64,000 bases of DNA. Origin: Syntrophaceae bacterium UBA6087. GTDB lineage: Bacteria > Desulfobacterota > Desulfomonilia > UBA1062. Below, one piece after another: positions 54,210 to 63,966 of the stretch; the stretch's first letter is position 1, and the number at the start of each line of letters is the position of its first letter. The stretch covers positions 146,589-210,588 of the forward strand of contig DIXF01000008.1 in NCBI GenBank assembly GCA_002448235.1. The letters run 5' to 3'. Below the pieces are notes generated by a model. It had not been told where the DNA came from, ran no database searches, and saw only the letters and a program-made list of their open reading frames with translations. The position numbers and the translations under genes are program-made.

Positions 54210-57200
54210 CTACCGGAATTCGGCCCTGAACTGTAAATCTCCGCCGAATCCTCCTTTCGTGTTCTGGAATCCGTTGACCACAAGGTTCTCGAAGAATTTG
54301 AACTCGGCTATGGCCGTCTGTGTGACCACGTTGCTCTCGGTTTCAAGCGAATACTTCAGCGTCAATCTCCGGGTCAGCTCCTGGCCGACCGTAATCCTGA
54401 TATCTTCTCCCTCCTGTCCCTGCAGAGGGCCTCTTGTCTCGAACTCCAGGATATCGAGGCCCGTGGACTCCCTTACCCGTTCGCCGTAGGTATTGGCCAG
54501 GACCTCCGCCAGCATGCTCGACGGGCTCCTCTGCACCGCGCCCGTGCCTCCGGAAATTTCATCAGGGGTCCTGCCTGTAGCCAGCAGCGAGAGGATTACC
54601 GCATCCTCGGCCGGAGGGTTCGAGCTTAAATCGATGTTGAGATTATCGAGCGGACCTGAAACGGCGAGGATGATGTCCCATTGCCGGATCCTCCCTTCGG
54701 CCCGCAGATCCACTTCCGCCTCGGTGCGGTAAGGGTTTGTAAAATCGACGACGCCTCTGGTTACGGAAAATTCCCTCTTCTGATAGGTTACGGTGCCTTC
54801 CGTCACCGAGACCCTCCCGGTGACAACCGGGTCGTTCAAGGTGCCTACTATCTGCAGATCCGGGCTTACGGTCAAATCGGCGAGGTTGTTCTCGATCAGG
54901 ACGGAGCCCCTCCTGGTGACCGTCAGATCGAGCGACAGGTTGCGGAGGAACGGTGCTTGTATCGGCTCGACGGGTGCTTCGGCAGGCCTTCTCCCGCCTC
55001 TTATCAGCTCTCCCACTTCGGCAATCAGGTTGAGCTGAAGGTCCTTATAGTACAATCCGTCGAGCACCGTCACATTCCCCTGGAGCAGCGAATTATCGGG
55101 CGTGCCTGTGAGAGAGACATCCGTTTCGATCAAAAGGTCCATGGAATCGGGTATGACCACGGGCAGGGACCTGGCCTTGGCGGTGAGGTTCACCTCAACG
55201 GGCGTAAGGTCTTTCAGGCCGACCGAGCCGCGGGCGGTGAAGTACCCGGTATCGAGCTGTCCGGCAAGGCTTTCCACGGTGAGAAGCTCCGGGGTGATCC
55301 TGATATGTCCGCTCACATCATGGAGCGACTGATTGTTGTAGGAAAGGATGTACTGGACATGGGAAAGCTCCACGTCCCCGTTGATCACCGGCTCCATGAC
55401 CGGGCCTTCAGCCGACAACCGGAAACGGACTTCACCCTCGAGCCCGGCCAATTCCGGGTCGAAGATCGCCATGACCCCCATGGGCACCATCCCCTGCGCC
55501 ACCAGATCGAGCCGGCCGTTCCGGCTTGTCGCAGCCTGGACAGTCATGTTCCCCCGGCTCAGGAGGGTGAGACGGGATGCAGGGATGCTGAGCTGCCGGT
55601 CATGATACCAGACCGCGAGTTTCGAGGCGCTGATAAGGCTGATGGTATCGAGCGAGATGCCCACTTGGGTGATATCGAGGGTCACATCGATATCTTCGAT
55701 AGCTTCCGCATTGCCCCTGAGCTCCGCTGTTCCGGTCAACAGGCCGTTGAGGTCGGGCCTGCCGGCGAGCGCAAAGTACGGATCAAGCTGTGTGCGGTCG
55801 AAGAACGCCTGGAAGAGAATATCGCTCGTCCTGATATCGTACTCTCCTCTGAACCCGAAGCCGTTCCGGCCGGTCATATTCAGCTTCCAGTCACTCATTG
55901 CAAGGTCGAAAGACACATCTTCGAGCCTCTCGCCGCTCATTGCGAGATCAATAAACCGGATTGTGCCCTTCGCTTGCGGATTATCCATTGTCCCGTTCCC
56001 GGAGAGATCGAAGACGGCACGTCCGCCGGTTATCCGGTAGTCCTTCAGTGCCGGGAAGGAATCGAATCTGATGCCCGATGAGGAAAGGGCGAACTCATAT
56101 TGCCTGCTTCCATCAAGATCGATCCATCCGGAACCCAGTATTTTCTGATCACCCTTCACCACGATGTCGAAGGTGTTTATGCTGAGCTTTCGATTCGCGA
56201 AAACCGAATAGATCCCTACTTTCTCGAAATTCTGATCCATGACCGACAGGTGGGCGCCGTTGATCAGGACGACCCCTTGAGGATCTTTGACGCTTCCTTC
56301 TATCTTTGCATGCACCGAGAATATGCCTTGCGCGAGGAAACCGAAGTCCTCGATCCTGACACCGGTGCCGGAAGCAGCGAGATTTACTTGAGGATCGGGC
56401 ATGATGCGCCTGTTTTTCGTATCCAGGATATGGATCCGGCCTGAGGCCTGCAGCGCTGATTCCCGGTTCCGGAGGTCGAGACGGTCGATGCTCGCTATTC
56501 CCTCGGATATGGAGGCATCAAGAGAGATGTCACCCAGTTCGAGATCGTCATACCCGATGCCTGTCGCGTTGAGAGCCATCGACCCGGACGGATCGAAGAG
56601 GCTTCCCTCCAGGTGCAGGTCGGCCTCTACGCCGCCCTTCAGCCCTTCCCGGGGGACGAGCCGTTTCAGATTCGAAGACCGGATGCGTGCATCGAGAAAG
56701 AGAGGCATCTCCGGATCGAGCGAGAACCCGTCCCGAAAGACCTTGGCCCTGCCCTCTGCAGCCAGCACCGGCTCGCCGTTATAAACGCCGAGCTCAGCGA
56801 TCCTTATCCACCCTTTCTCATCGAGCGAAGCATCCATGGCAACGTCGCCCAGAAGGTATTCCTGCCATTCGACATTCCTCCCCTTCACGGAGGCCGATAT
56901 GTTCGGATTCTCGAACGAACCCGATATCCTGGCAATACCGGCGAGAGAACCGGATATCTTCTCCAGAGGCCGGGCAAAGGCTTCTTCCATGCGATCGGCG
57001 TTCAGGCTCACAACCGTCCGGAGTGTCCGGGCGGCAAGATCCAGCGTTCCCCGGACCTGCGCATTCATTCCGGGCGTGGCGATGCGGGTGGATGCAAGGC
57101 GTAAGGTCGGGTAGTCCAGGACCGCCCTGCCCTTCACCATAACGGTATCCGTCCTGACCGGGGAGTCCGGGAACGCACCTTTCATGGTGAGCTCATAGCT

Positions 57201-58421
57201 GGTTTCCGCGGAGATGTCGGGCAGCGATATTCCCTTTCCGGTCACGACTGCGCTTCCGGTAAGGCTTTTGGGGTAATCCTCCTCTCCGGGAAAGATCCGG
57301 GTGAGGTCGAGACCGGCTGCAGAAGCTGTCAGGCGAAAGGTTACGTCATCCGGATCGGGCCTGCTCAGCAGGAAGCCTTCGGGAAAGGTCTTTTTCAGAT
57401 CGATCGTGCCGTTGAGGGCCGCATTGCCAGAGGCGAGGTGCGCAGACGCTCCGTGCAGGGTCAGGACACGGTCGCTGAGCTCGAAGGCCGCTTCTCCCCG
57501 GTCGACAGGTAATCCGGCAATGAGCCCTCCGGAGTAGCGGGCATCCACAGAGCCGTAAGGGTTATCCAGGGTGCCCTTCAGGGAGACCCGGCCGGTAAGG
57601 ACGCCGGTAAATCTTTTCTCGGCTCCGAAAATCGCTGCAAGGTCCGAAATGTCGCCATCCGAATCGAGGGTGATGTCCGGAGCAGGCTTATCGAAAAGAT
57701 CACGAACGGTCCCTTTGACGGTTGCGTGGAAATCCCCTGTATTCGTTTCTATGAAGAGCGGGTCGAGCTTGCCGTCCTGAAGAGACGCTTGAAGGCTCGT
57801 GCGATCCAGGGTGACAGAGGAACCGTCCATTGTGACGAGTGCGTCCCCTATGGCAGCCTCGAGTTTTGCGGAAGACTCCGAAAAATCAATGGCGCTCCTT
57901 ATGTTTACCCCCGAGAGGCTGATCAGTAAACTCTCCCGGCTGTCTTCATACCTGAGAGCGCCGTTGTCGATCGCGATGCTCTTAAGGATCACTTCGTAAT
58001 CGCTCTCGGGCTCTTCGGGGTCTTGCTCCTCTTCAACAAAGGCCCGGACGATATTGAGCGTGCCGTCTTCGGACATTTCGAGCATGACCCTGGGCATGGA
58101 GGCAGAGACAGAAGTGATGACGATCCGGTTCTTGAGCAGTGACGGGAGGTCGAGCTCGGCGCCGATCGTTTTCGTCGCAAGGATCACCCTGCCGTCAGGA
58201 CCGAGGAGCACAGCATCGCCAAGCTCGACTCTCTGACCGAGAAGCGAGATCGAGACGCTGCCGGAGGAAATCTTGCCTGGGAGAGAAGAGTTTATCGTGT
58301 CCAGGGCAAACCGCTCGCCCCGCTCCGTCATGAGAAAGACATGCAGCCCCGCCACTGAAACCAGGATGAGGAGCGCGATCAGCACGAGCGACGCAGGGAT
58401 AATCCACAAGAGTTTTCTCAT
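54210..58421 (-). CDS. tamB: TamB/AsmA-like translocation and assembly protein
   Basis: About 1,403 residues. It has one N-terminal membrane anchor (LLWIIPASLVLIALLILVSV), a very long region of short beta-strand repeats forming the hydrophobic groove typical of TamB/AsmA-like proteins, and the conserved C-terminal DUF490 domain ending in a barrel-like strand (GGDLQFRAEFR). It spans the periplasm and is thought to move phospholipid or help outer-membrane protein assembly with an Omp85 partner. The ATG at 58421 fits the anchor; the longer frame overlaps corA. It is followed 7 bp later by the Omp85 gene. Confidence 0.9.
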   Translation of the reverse strand: MRKLLWIIPASLVLIALLILVSVAGLHVFLMTERGERFALDTINSSLPGKISSGSVSISLLGQRVELGDAVLLGPDGRVILATKTIGAELDLPSLLKNRIVITSVSASMPRVMLEMSEDGTLNIVRAFVEEEQDPEEPESDYEVILKSIAIDNGALRYEDSRESLLISLSGVNIRSAIDFSESSAKLEAAIGDALVTMDGSSVTLDRTSLQASLQDGKLDPLFIETNTGDFHATVKGTVRDLFDKPAPDITLDSDGDISDLAAIFGAEKRFTGVLTGRVSLKGTLDNPYGSVDARYSGGLIAGLPVDRGEAAFELSDRVLTLHGASAHLASGNAALNGTIDLKKTFPEGFLLSRPDPDDVTFRLTASAAGLDLTRIFPGEEDYPKSLTGSAVVTGKGISLPDISAETSYELTMKGAFPDSPVRTDTVMVKGRAVLDYPTLRLASTRIATPGMNAQVRGTLDLAARTLRTVVSLNADRMEEAFARPLEKISGSLAGIARISGSFENPNISASVKGRNVEWQEYLLGDVAMDASLDEKGWIRIAELGVYNGEPVLAAEGRAKVFRDGFSLDPEMPLFLDARIRSSNLKRLVPREGLKGGVEADLHLEGSLFDPSGSMALNATGIGYDDLELGDISLDASISEGIASIDRLDLRNRESALQASGRIHILDTKNRRIMPDPQVNLAASGTGVRIEDFGFLAQGIFSVHAKIEGSVKDPQGVVLINGAHLSVMDQNFEKVGIYSVFANRKLSINTFDIVVKGDQKILGSGWIDLDGSRQYEFALSSSGIRFDSFPALKDYRITGGRAVFDLSGNGTMDNPQAKGTIRFIDLAMSGERLEDVSFDLAMSDWKLNMTGRNGFGFRGEYDIRTSDILFQAFFDRTQLDPYFALAGRPDLNGLLTGTAELRGNAEAIEDIDVTLDITQVGISLDTISLISASKLAVWYHDRQLSIPASRLTLLSRGNMTVQAATSRNGRLDLVAQGMVPMGVMAIFDPELAGLEGEVRFRLSAEGPVMEPVINGDVELSHVQYILSYNNQSLHDVSGHIRITPELLTVESLAGQLDTGYFTARGSVGLKDLTPVEVNLTAKARSLPVVIPDSMDLLIETDVSLTGTPDNSLLQGNVTVLDGLYYKDLQLNLIAEVGELIRGGRRPAEAPVEPIQAPFLRNLSLDLTVTRRGSVLIENNLADLTVSPDLQIVGTLNDPVVTGRVSVTEGTVTYQKREFSVTRGVVDFTNPYRTEAEVDLRAEGRIRQWDIILAVSGPLDNLNIDLSSNPPAEDAVILSLLATGRTPDEISGGTGAVQRSPSSMLAEVLANTYGERVRESTGLDILEFETRGPLQGQEGEDIRITVGQELTRRLTLKYSLETESNVVTQTAIAEFKFFENLVVNGFQNTKGGFGGDLQFRAEFR

Positions 58422-58449
58422 CCTCGTATATATACCTCTTCTGTAAAGC

Positions 58450-59520
58450 TCAGAGCCACTTCTTCTTTTTGAAAACGGCAAGCATCATTCCTGCCAGGGC
58501 GATCGAGACAAGCCAGAACACCGGATAAGCCCAGTGCCAGCGGAGCTCGGGTAAATATCTGAAGTTCATGCCGTAAACCCCTGCAAGAAAGGTGAGAGGG
58601 ATGAATATGGTGGAAAAAATGGTGAGCACCTTCACGATTTCGTTCATGCGGTTGCTTAAGCTTGAAAGGTAGGCGTCCATCATGTTGGAAAGGATATCGC
58701 GGTACGTATCGAGGGTATCCATGACCTGAATGACGTGGTCATACACATCCCTGAAATGGACTTCCGTGGTCTGCCTGATGAGATCCGACTCGCCCCTTTC
58801 GAGGTCGCTGATCACCTCTCTCAACGGATGGATGGATTTCCTTAAGAAGATCAGATCGCTTTTGAGTTTGTGGATAACGTGGATGGTCTCCCGTCCGGGC
58901 CGGCCCATGACAACCTCTTCCATATCCTCGATCGCTTCACCGACGGTTTCCATGACATTGAAATAATTGTCCACAACCGCATCGATAAGAAGGTAGGCAA
59001 GGTAATCGGCGCCCTCTCTCTTGATCCTGCCCTTGCCGTTGCGGATCAGCTTCCGCACCCGGTCAAAGACGTCTCCATACTCCTCCTGAAACGAGATGAC
59101 ATAATTTTTGCCGATAACCAGGCTTAAATGCTCTGCGGCAATCTCATCGCTGTCATCGGTCAGGTACAGCATCTTCAGCACGACGAGGATATAGTCGTCA
59201 TAATCCTCGATCTTGGGCCTGCCTCCGGTGTTCAGGATATCTTCCAGATGAAGCGGATGCAGACCGAAACATGACCCGAGCGATTCCACGAGCTCGGTGT
59301 CGTGAAGTCCGGCAACATTTATCCAGCTTATTGTCGAGGTATCCTTAAAAGGCAGGCATTCATTGACATCAATTATCTCGCGCTCCTCGATATGATCGCT
59401 GTCATAATCAATGAGCGTTACCGCAACCTTCTCGGCCATCCTTTCGCCGATATGCACAAGTGTGCCCGGCGGCAGGCCCGCCTTGGCCGAGACCTTTTTG
59501 ATAAACCTCGCCATGAACAT
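58450..59520 (-). CDS. corA: CorA-type magnesium/cobalt channel
   Basis: A 356-residue protein with the CorA cytoplasmic funnel, long coiled helices and two C-terminal membrane helices. The selectivity motif YGMNF lies at the end of the first helix and a basic KKKKWL tail follows the second. It forms a pentameric Mg2+ channel in the inner membrane. GGGAG lies just upstream of the ATG. It precedes tamB by 28 bp on the same strand and may share its transcript. Confidence 0.94.
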   Translation of the reverse strand: MFMARFIKKVSAKAGLPPGTLVHIGERMAEKVAVTLIDYDSDHIEEREIIDVNECLPFKDTSTISWINVAGLHDTELVESLGSCFGLHPLHLEDILNTGGRPKIEDYDDYILVVLKMLYLTDDSDEIAAEHLSLVIGKNYVISFQEEYGDVFDRVRKLIRNGKGRIKREGADYLAYLLIDAVVDNYFNVMETVGEAIEDMEEVVMGRPGRETIHVIHKLKSDLIFLRKSIHPLREVISDLERGESDLIRQTTEVHFRDVYDHVIQVMDTLDTYRDILSNMMDAYLSSLSNRMNEIVKVLTIFSTIFIPLTFLAGVYGMNFRYLPELRWHWAYPVFWLVSIALAGMMLAVFKKKKWL

Positions 59521-59727
59521 TGTCTCCCATAGAAAAGGATAATGAAATGATGAGGGAAAGAGAAGAAATAATCAATAGACTTCCCTGATATTCCGGTTAT
59601 GAATTCGATATTCTTGTTCTAGCAGGAGCCCCGATCAGGACGCATAAATACGCCCTGATGGAACTCTTCTATGCGAAGGGGATGGCCTGCAGGCTATTGC
59701 TGCCCGGTCAACTCTTTTATGCCGGTC
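59521..59727. other. gap upstream of corA / downstream of helicase gene
   Basis: Contains an imperfect 9-bp inverted repeat (ATCAGGACG with CGCCCTGAT, around 59633-59658). It lacks a T-run, so I do not call a terminator. Confidence 0.3.
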
Positions 59728-61317
59728 TTATCCGGCCGCGCGTCTTCCCTGCTCGGGCTTTGCCGTGCTGATGAGCGGACGGCCGCCGCGTTTGCCCCTG
59801 AGCTGTTTCTGGATGCGGGCCGCCTCTGCCGAGGGGATGCTCACAAAGGCGAAGTCGTCCCTGATCTCGATATCGCGGACAAGCTTTTCTTTCAGGCCCG
59901 TGGTCTGGCTGATGAACTTGGCCAGCTTCCTCGGCGTGATGCCGTGCCTGCGGCCGCGGGCTACGAAGAGCCTCGTGTTCGCCGAGGCGGTTTCCGTCTT
60001 CACCTGACGGATCTCGCCGTACGACGATGCATCGAGCTTGCCCGAAAAGGCATGCTGAAGGCAGGCTGCCAGGACGGTTTTGATATCTCCGCTGGTGAGC
60101 AGCTCTGCTGCGAGGACGGAATACTCGCCGAAATCGTTCCCTGTCATGGTCTGCTCGATCTCGGCCCTGATATGGGCGCGCTTGGCAGCGATGATCTCGC
60201 TTACTTTCGGTATGGACCCCTTTCGCAAAGCAGATCCTGAGGCCTTGCGGATGATGTCCAGCATCCGGTTTTCCTTCGGCGTGACCAGGGTGACGGCTGT
60301 TCCTTTCCTCCCTGCCCTGCCGGTGCGGCCGATGCGGTGGGTGTAGGCGTCCGTGTCCTGGGGGATGGTGTAGTTTATCACGTGGGTGAGGTGTTCGATG
60401 TCGATCCCTCTCGCAGCGACATCCGTGGCCGCTAGGATCGTGATGTTCTTGTCTCGGAACGCCCGCATGATCTTCTCGCGGCCGTACTGGTCTATCTCGC
60501 CGTGTATGCCGTCCGCGGCATATCCCCTGGATGTGAGCTTTTCGGCAATTTCAGCGGTCTCGATCCTGGTCCGGCAGAAGACAAGGCCGTAGAACTCAGG
60601 GTCCATGTCGATAATACGGCACAGGGCCTCGAACTTGTCCTGCTCGCGCACCTCGTAATATATCTGCTCGGTAAGCCTTTTTGCTTCGGGCTTTCTGGCT
60701 ATGGAGACCGTTTCGTAATTCTTCATGAACCTCTTGGCTATGCCGATCACCTGCCGGGGCATGGTCGCGGAAAAGAGCAGGGTCCTGCGCTGTGCGGGTG
60801 CATAGGATATTATTGTTTCGATATCCTCGATAAAGCCCATGTCGAGCATCTGGTCGGCCTCGTCAAGAACCAGAAAGGAGAGGTTGTCCAGGCAGAGCGT
60901 CCCTCTTTTCAGATGATCGAGGACCCGGCCGGGCGTTCCCACTACCATATCCACGCCCTGCTTCAAGGATTTCAGCTGCAGCCCCATACCCTGGCCGCCG
61001 TATGCCGGGAGGATCTGCAGTTTCCTGCCGGTGTTGAAGGATGACAGCTCACCCGATACCTGGAGGGCCAGTTCCCGTGTCGGCACAAGCACAAGGGCCT
61101 TCACCTGCTTCCCGTTCGGCTCGAGCTTCTCGATGATGGGTATGCCGAATGCCGCTGTCTTGCCCGTCCCGGTGGCAGCCTGGGCTACCACATCGGATTC
61201 GGTTGTCATAAGAAAAGGAATGATCTCCCGCTGAACAGGCGTGGGTTCCTGAAACCCTTTGCGTGCAAGCGTCTTTATCATTGCCTCTGAAAGGCCGAGG
61301 CCTCTGAATTGCTCCAT
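59728..61317 (-). CDS. DEAD-box RNA helicase with DbpA-type RNA-binding domain
   Basis: A 529-residue helicase: Q motif near PTPVQ, Walker A AATGTGKT, PTRELALQ, GTPGR, the DEAD box in LVLDEADQMLD, SAT, and HRIGRTGRAG. The C-terminus has a DbpA/DeaD-like RNA-binding domain (about 455-510, VARGRRHGITPRKLAKFI). It probably unwinds RNA during ribosome assembly, decay or cold adaptation. I chose the ATG at 61317, preceded by AAGGGG, instead of a start 14 codons upstream. Closest in build to DeaD/CsdA. Confidence 0.94.
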   Translation of the reverse strand: MEQFRGLGLSEAMIKTLARKGFQEPTPVQREIIPFLMTTESDVVAQAATGTGKTAAFGIPIIEKLEPNGKQVKALVLVPTRELALQVSGELSSFNTGRKLQILPAYGGQGMGLQLKSLKQGVDMVVGTPGRVLDHLKRGTLCLDNLSFLVLDEADQMLDMGFIEDIETIISYAPAQRRTLLFSATMPRQVIGIAKRFMKNYETVSIARKPEAKRLTEQIYYEVREQDKFEALCRIIDMDPEFYGLVFCRTRIETAEIAEKLTSRGYAADGIHGEIDQYGREKIMRAFRDKNITILAATDVAARGIDIEHLTHVINYTIPQDTDAYTHRIGRTGRAGRKGTAVTLVTPKENRMLDIIRKASGSALRKGSIPKVSEIIAAKRAHIRAEIEQTMTGNDFGEYSVLAAELLTSGDIKTVLAACLQHAFSGKLDASSYGEIRQVKTETASANTRLFVARGRRHGITPRKLAKFISQTTGLKEKLVRDIEIRDDFAFVSIPSAEAARIQKQLRGKRGGRPLISTAKPEQGRRAAG

Positions 61318-61687
61318 ACTGATTCCCCTTTGTTGTTTTCGCTTCCATCTCGCAGACACACAAAGGATCAGCAGTGCATACCTTTGAAGGTGACGCCAAG
61401 ACTATTTGTTGGTTGCCTTATATACGATCCGCCGAAGAAAGCCAGAAAATAATTACACTTAGCCTTAAATAGCAGCAAAGGTATCTCGAAAACGCCTTTG
61501 ATCAGGCTACAGGCTCTCCATGTTTAGAGCAGAAACGGCAATGGAGGATTCATATCCAATATACTTTTTTTGCCGTTTTCGTCTCTTAGTTTCGGAAAAA
61601 CAGGAGGACGCCCTGCAGTTTCCTTTGTCAGGCAAGTATCCTGCCTTTTCAAGACGAGAGGGCCCGAAGACATCTATCGAACGGCAT
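61318..61687. other. leader/intergenic region upstream of the helicase gene
   Basis: A 370-bp gap on the minus-strand path between a small gene and the helicase. No frame in it has a good ribosome-binding site, and I recognise no RNA or terminator. Confidence 0.4.
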
Positions 61688-61924
61688 TCAGGTCTGCCAG
61701 TAGATCCTGTTTCCTTGAAACGAGAGGAGCTTTATATATTCCCTTCTGGCCTTATCCGTGGATACATAAGTTTCCTCGGGGTAAAGGGACAAGGTGCGGT
61801 TACAGCTCGGGTTCGGGCACTTCCCCCTGTAGAGAAGCGATCGGGAAGAATTCTGAAGCCTCGCAAAGAACTTTGTCCTGCATCCCCGGTGGTCGAACAA
61901 GGCGATGGATTTCCCTTTCCTCAT
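61688..61924 (-). CDS. small Cys-containing protein of unknown function
   Basis: A 78-residue basic protein. A Cys-Pro-x2-x-Cys pair (KCPNPSCNRT) could be half of a zinc knuckle, with another Cys near residue 15. GGGAGG lies about 7 nt before the ATG, which is the main reason to call it. I recognise no family. It is the last of four small minus-strand genes. Confidence 0.55.
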   Translation of the reverse strand: MRKGKSIALFDHRGCRTKFFARLQNSSRSLLYRGKCPNPSCNRTLSLYPEETYVSTDKARREYIKLLSFQGNRIYWQT

Positions 61925-62069
61925 CGTGTGCCTCCCTTTTATTCATTATAAAAAGAGCCGCCTTACCAAGAATAGTAAGAGGGGTGGGGTTTCTATCAAG
62001 AACAGGCATGTTGCCTTGTTCGGGGGAGCTCGAAGGCCGACTGGACGCTGTTTATCCGGATAAGAAGCG

Positions 62070-62402
62070 TCAGGACAGGATTTTAAGGTGGAAGAAACAG
62101 CGATCGATGACTTCGTAGTTTCCGGTTTCCCGGCACCATGCAAAGGCTTCCTCCTCGCTCATCGGGCGGATGACGGCCCCGCCGAACCAGCTGCCGGAAT
62201 CCTCGCTTGGTTGAAACCGGGAGAAAAGTCCGCCATGGGTATGAAGAAAATAGGTGCCTTCCTCGGTTTTATAGAGAGTTTCGATTTCCTGCATGAAGCT
62301 GCCGGATAATTCTCCAGGGTTCCACTGCGCAACTTTTTCAGAACTGGACAACATCTTATCGAGGTTTTGCAGGGTAATTTCCTTCATTTTCTGGTGCATC
62401 AT
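62070..62402 (-). CDS. small protein of unknown function
   Basis: About 110 residues from the ATG at 62402 (62399 or 62387 are possible). The second half has an even pattern of aromatic and glycine residues (YFLHTHGG, SGSWFGGAVIRPMSEEEAFAWC), suggesting a compact alpha/beta domain that I have seen in small bacterial genes but cannot name. The AAGG that would serve as ribosome-binding site lies inside a 9-bp hairpin. Confidence 0.6.
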   Translation of the reverse strand: MMHQKMKEITLQNLDKMLSSSEKVAQWNPGELSGSFMQEIETLYKTEEGTYFLHTHGGLFSRFQPSEDSGSWFGGAVIRPMSEEEAFAWCRETGNYEVIDRCFFHLKILS

Positions 62403-62403
62403 A

Positions 62404-62430
62404 GGCCTTGCCGTCATTTGTGGCAAGGCC
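62404..62430 (-). promoter_or_regulatory. hairpin covering the ribosome-binding site
   Basis: GGCCTTGCC (62404-62412) and GGCAAGGCC (62422-62430) form a perfect 9-bp stem with a 9-nt loop. On the minus strand its 3' arm contains the AAGG just before the ATG at 62402, so folding would hide it. Confidence 0.5.
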
Positions 62431-62526
62431 CAAACCCGGCGTCCGATTTTCCGACAGGCCGAAAATGAAAAACTTCCTTTTGTGCAGAGAAGGGTCCTGC
62501 GTAAGAAAGACCGGTGGTCCTCTCGA

Positions 62527-62817
62527 TCATTCGATGCGGAGGCAGATCATGGTGTAGCTTTTTTTCGGACCTATTGTCGGGTGATTGAACTGCAAGCCGG
62601 CTTCTTCGGGAGTGAACCCGGCATCGATGCACATATTCTTTACCTTCTCGCTGCATCGGAGAATGACCCAGAACAGCTGCTCCTGGAGCTCGGCAAGGGA
62701 TTTTTCAGATATCTCCCTTTCTTTGCTCACAGGGCTTACCAGTTTCACGGTTCTCTTCATCTGGTTCAATCTTCTGCTACTTAGCTTGTTCAATGAGTTC
62801 ATCGATATTGTTCCCAT
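62527..62817 (-). CDS. small protein of unknown function
   Basis: A 96-residue protein starting MGTISMNSLNKLSSRR, with a basic N-terminus and a helical middle (KSLAELQEQLFWVILRCSEKV). AAAGGA precedes the ATG at 62817, and its first 41 nt overlap the upstream small gene, implying coupled translation. I recognise no family. Confidence 0.6.
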   Translation of the reverse strand: MGTISMNSLNKLSSRRLNQMKRTVKLVSPVSKEREISEKSLAELQEQLFWVILRCSEKVKNMCIDAGFTPEEAGLQFNHPTIGPKKSYTMICLRIE

Positions 62818-63001
62818 TAAATTGTCCTTTCGACACAAACTCGTTTATTTTGCCAACGTCCGCCCCACCTTCGACCGCCGAACTGAGCCGTTCAAATTTT
62901 CTCTTGACAATTTCAAGTTTTCCGGCATTGACAACTCTTTTCATCAGATGAAAAACTTCTTCATCACTCCACCATGATTTATCTTTTAATTGATCGCTCA
63001 T
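62777..63001 (-). CDS. small acidic/helical protein of unknown function
   Basis: A 74-residue protein (MSDQLKDKSWWSDEEVFHL...) that is probably all helical. AGGAGG lies 9 nt before the ATG, a strong start. It is first in a row of small minus-strand genes and overlaps the next by 41 nt. I recognise no family. Confidence 0.65.
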   Translation of the reverse strand: MSDQLKDKSWWSDEEVFHLMKRVVNAGKLEIVKRKFERLSSAVEGGADVGKINEFVSKGQFNGNNIDELIEQAK

Positions 63002-63393
63002 GGTTCAAAAACCTCCTGAAATTAACTTCATTAATTAAATGATCGTTCGTGTTATCTGCTAGAGTAATTAATAAAGTTATTGTTTTAATAATATATTAGG
63101 AGGTGTTTTGAACATCTCAACCCTTTATTGGTAAATTAATTTAATTAATTATAAATTTAAATGAGTTACATAGTCATTTTCAGTAGACAGGCACGGTTGC
63201 TTGATCGGTAAACTTATCCGGAATCGCTTGAAAATCTCAATGAAGACCATTTAGAAAATGCTGTTATTTCCCAACATTAATTTTCCTTGAGGATGAGAAT
63301 ATTTATTTTTAATGCAACAACTTTATTATGAGTTATGGGCTTCTCGTCAAATGGATCATTGATTAATCACGACAACGATTTACTACAATAGTT
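63002..63393. other. AT-rich gap with TTAATTAA-type repeats
   Basis: This 392-bp stretch is far richer in A+T than the rest of the window and contains several ATTAATTAA-like segments (near 63030, 63068 and 63135). It probably holds the promoters of the small genes on both sides. An AGGAGG at about 63100 is followed only by a TTG frame of eight codons. Confidence 0.5.
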
Positions 63394-63567
63394 ATGAAGA
63401 TACTAAGACGCTCTCAGTATACGATGAGACTTGATAGCGATATAATGAAGAAGGTTAAGATCCTGGCGATAGAAGAGGGAAAGAAGGCCAACACGCTTAT
63501 CGAGGAGGCCCTTCTGGAATACCTCAAAAAACATGAGGATGTTTCTTCTCATTATAACAGGGCTTAA
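63394..63567 (+). CDS. ribbon-helix-helix (CopG/Arc-type) protein
   Basis: A 57-residue protein. SQYTMRLDSDIMKKVKILA forms the ribbon and first helix, and EEGKKANTLIEEALLEYLKKH the second, as in CopG/Arc-type DNA-binding antitoxins and repressors. No ribosome-binding site is visible and no toxin gene follows within the window, so it may be a lone regulator. The reading frame comes from my own translation. Confidence 0.65.
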   Translation: MKILRRSQYTMRLDSDIMKKVKILAIEEGKKANTLIEEALLEYLKKHEDVSSHYNRA

Positions 63568-63771
63568 CGCAGGCCCGGGCTTGATATAACGTTTTCACGC
63601 ACGGGACTGCCTTGGTGCTCTCCGCTTTTGCGCGTGAAACACGTTCCGTTTCTCGGGTGCAATCAGGACAGAACACGATGGCATTTCCTCTCTTCGGGGA
63701 GAAAGTATATAAGGGCAGGTATGTTTTTTAAAGCCTATCGCTGATGCAATGGTTCCATAAGGGGGATTCCT

Positions 63772-63966
63772 ATGGTGGATCAGGTCATGGAATATGTTGA
63801 GGTGCAGGCATTCAAGGGGAGTCACACGGTTTGTTTCAAACCCACCGGCGAGGTTCTCGATGTCTTCATGAACCGTTGGGAGGCGATGCGGGCAGCCCGC
63901 GCAGTGGAAAAAGCGCTGCAGTCGATGAAGATGGCAGGCGACCGCAAAGAGATGAGATGCCTGTGA
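63772..63966 (+). CDS. small protein of unknown function
   Basis: A 64-residue protein beginning MVDQVMEYVEVQAFKGSHTV, with a predicted beta-strand half and a helical C-terminus (RWEAMRAARAVEKALQSMKM). GGGGGA precedes the ATG. The opposite-strand frame of 126 codons here has no such signal and looks like a shadow. Confidence 0.55.
   Translation: MVDQVMEYVEVQAFKGSHTVCFKPTGEVLDVFMNRWEAMRAARAVEKALQSMKMAGDRKEMRCL

Noticed and set aside
54681..56081. 466-codon plus-strand frame
   Set aside because: Shadow of tamB.
63394..63966. CopG-type toxin-antitoxin pair
   Set aside because: The ribbon-helix-helix gene is not followed by a RelE/ParE-like or other toxin; the next small protein is 205 bp away and not toxin-like.
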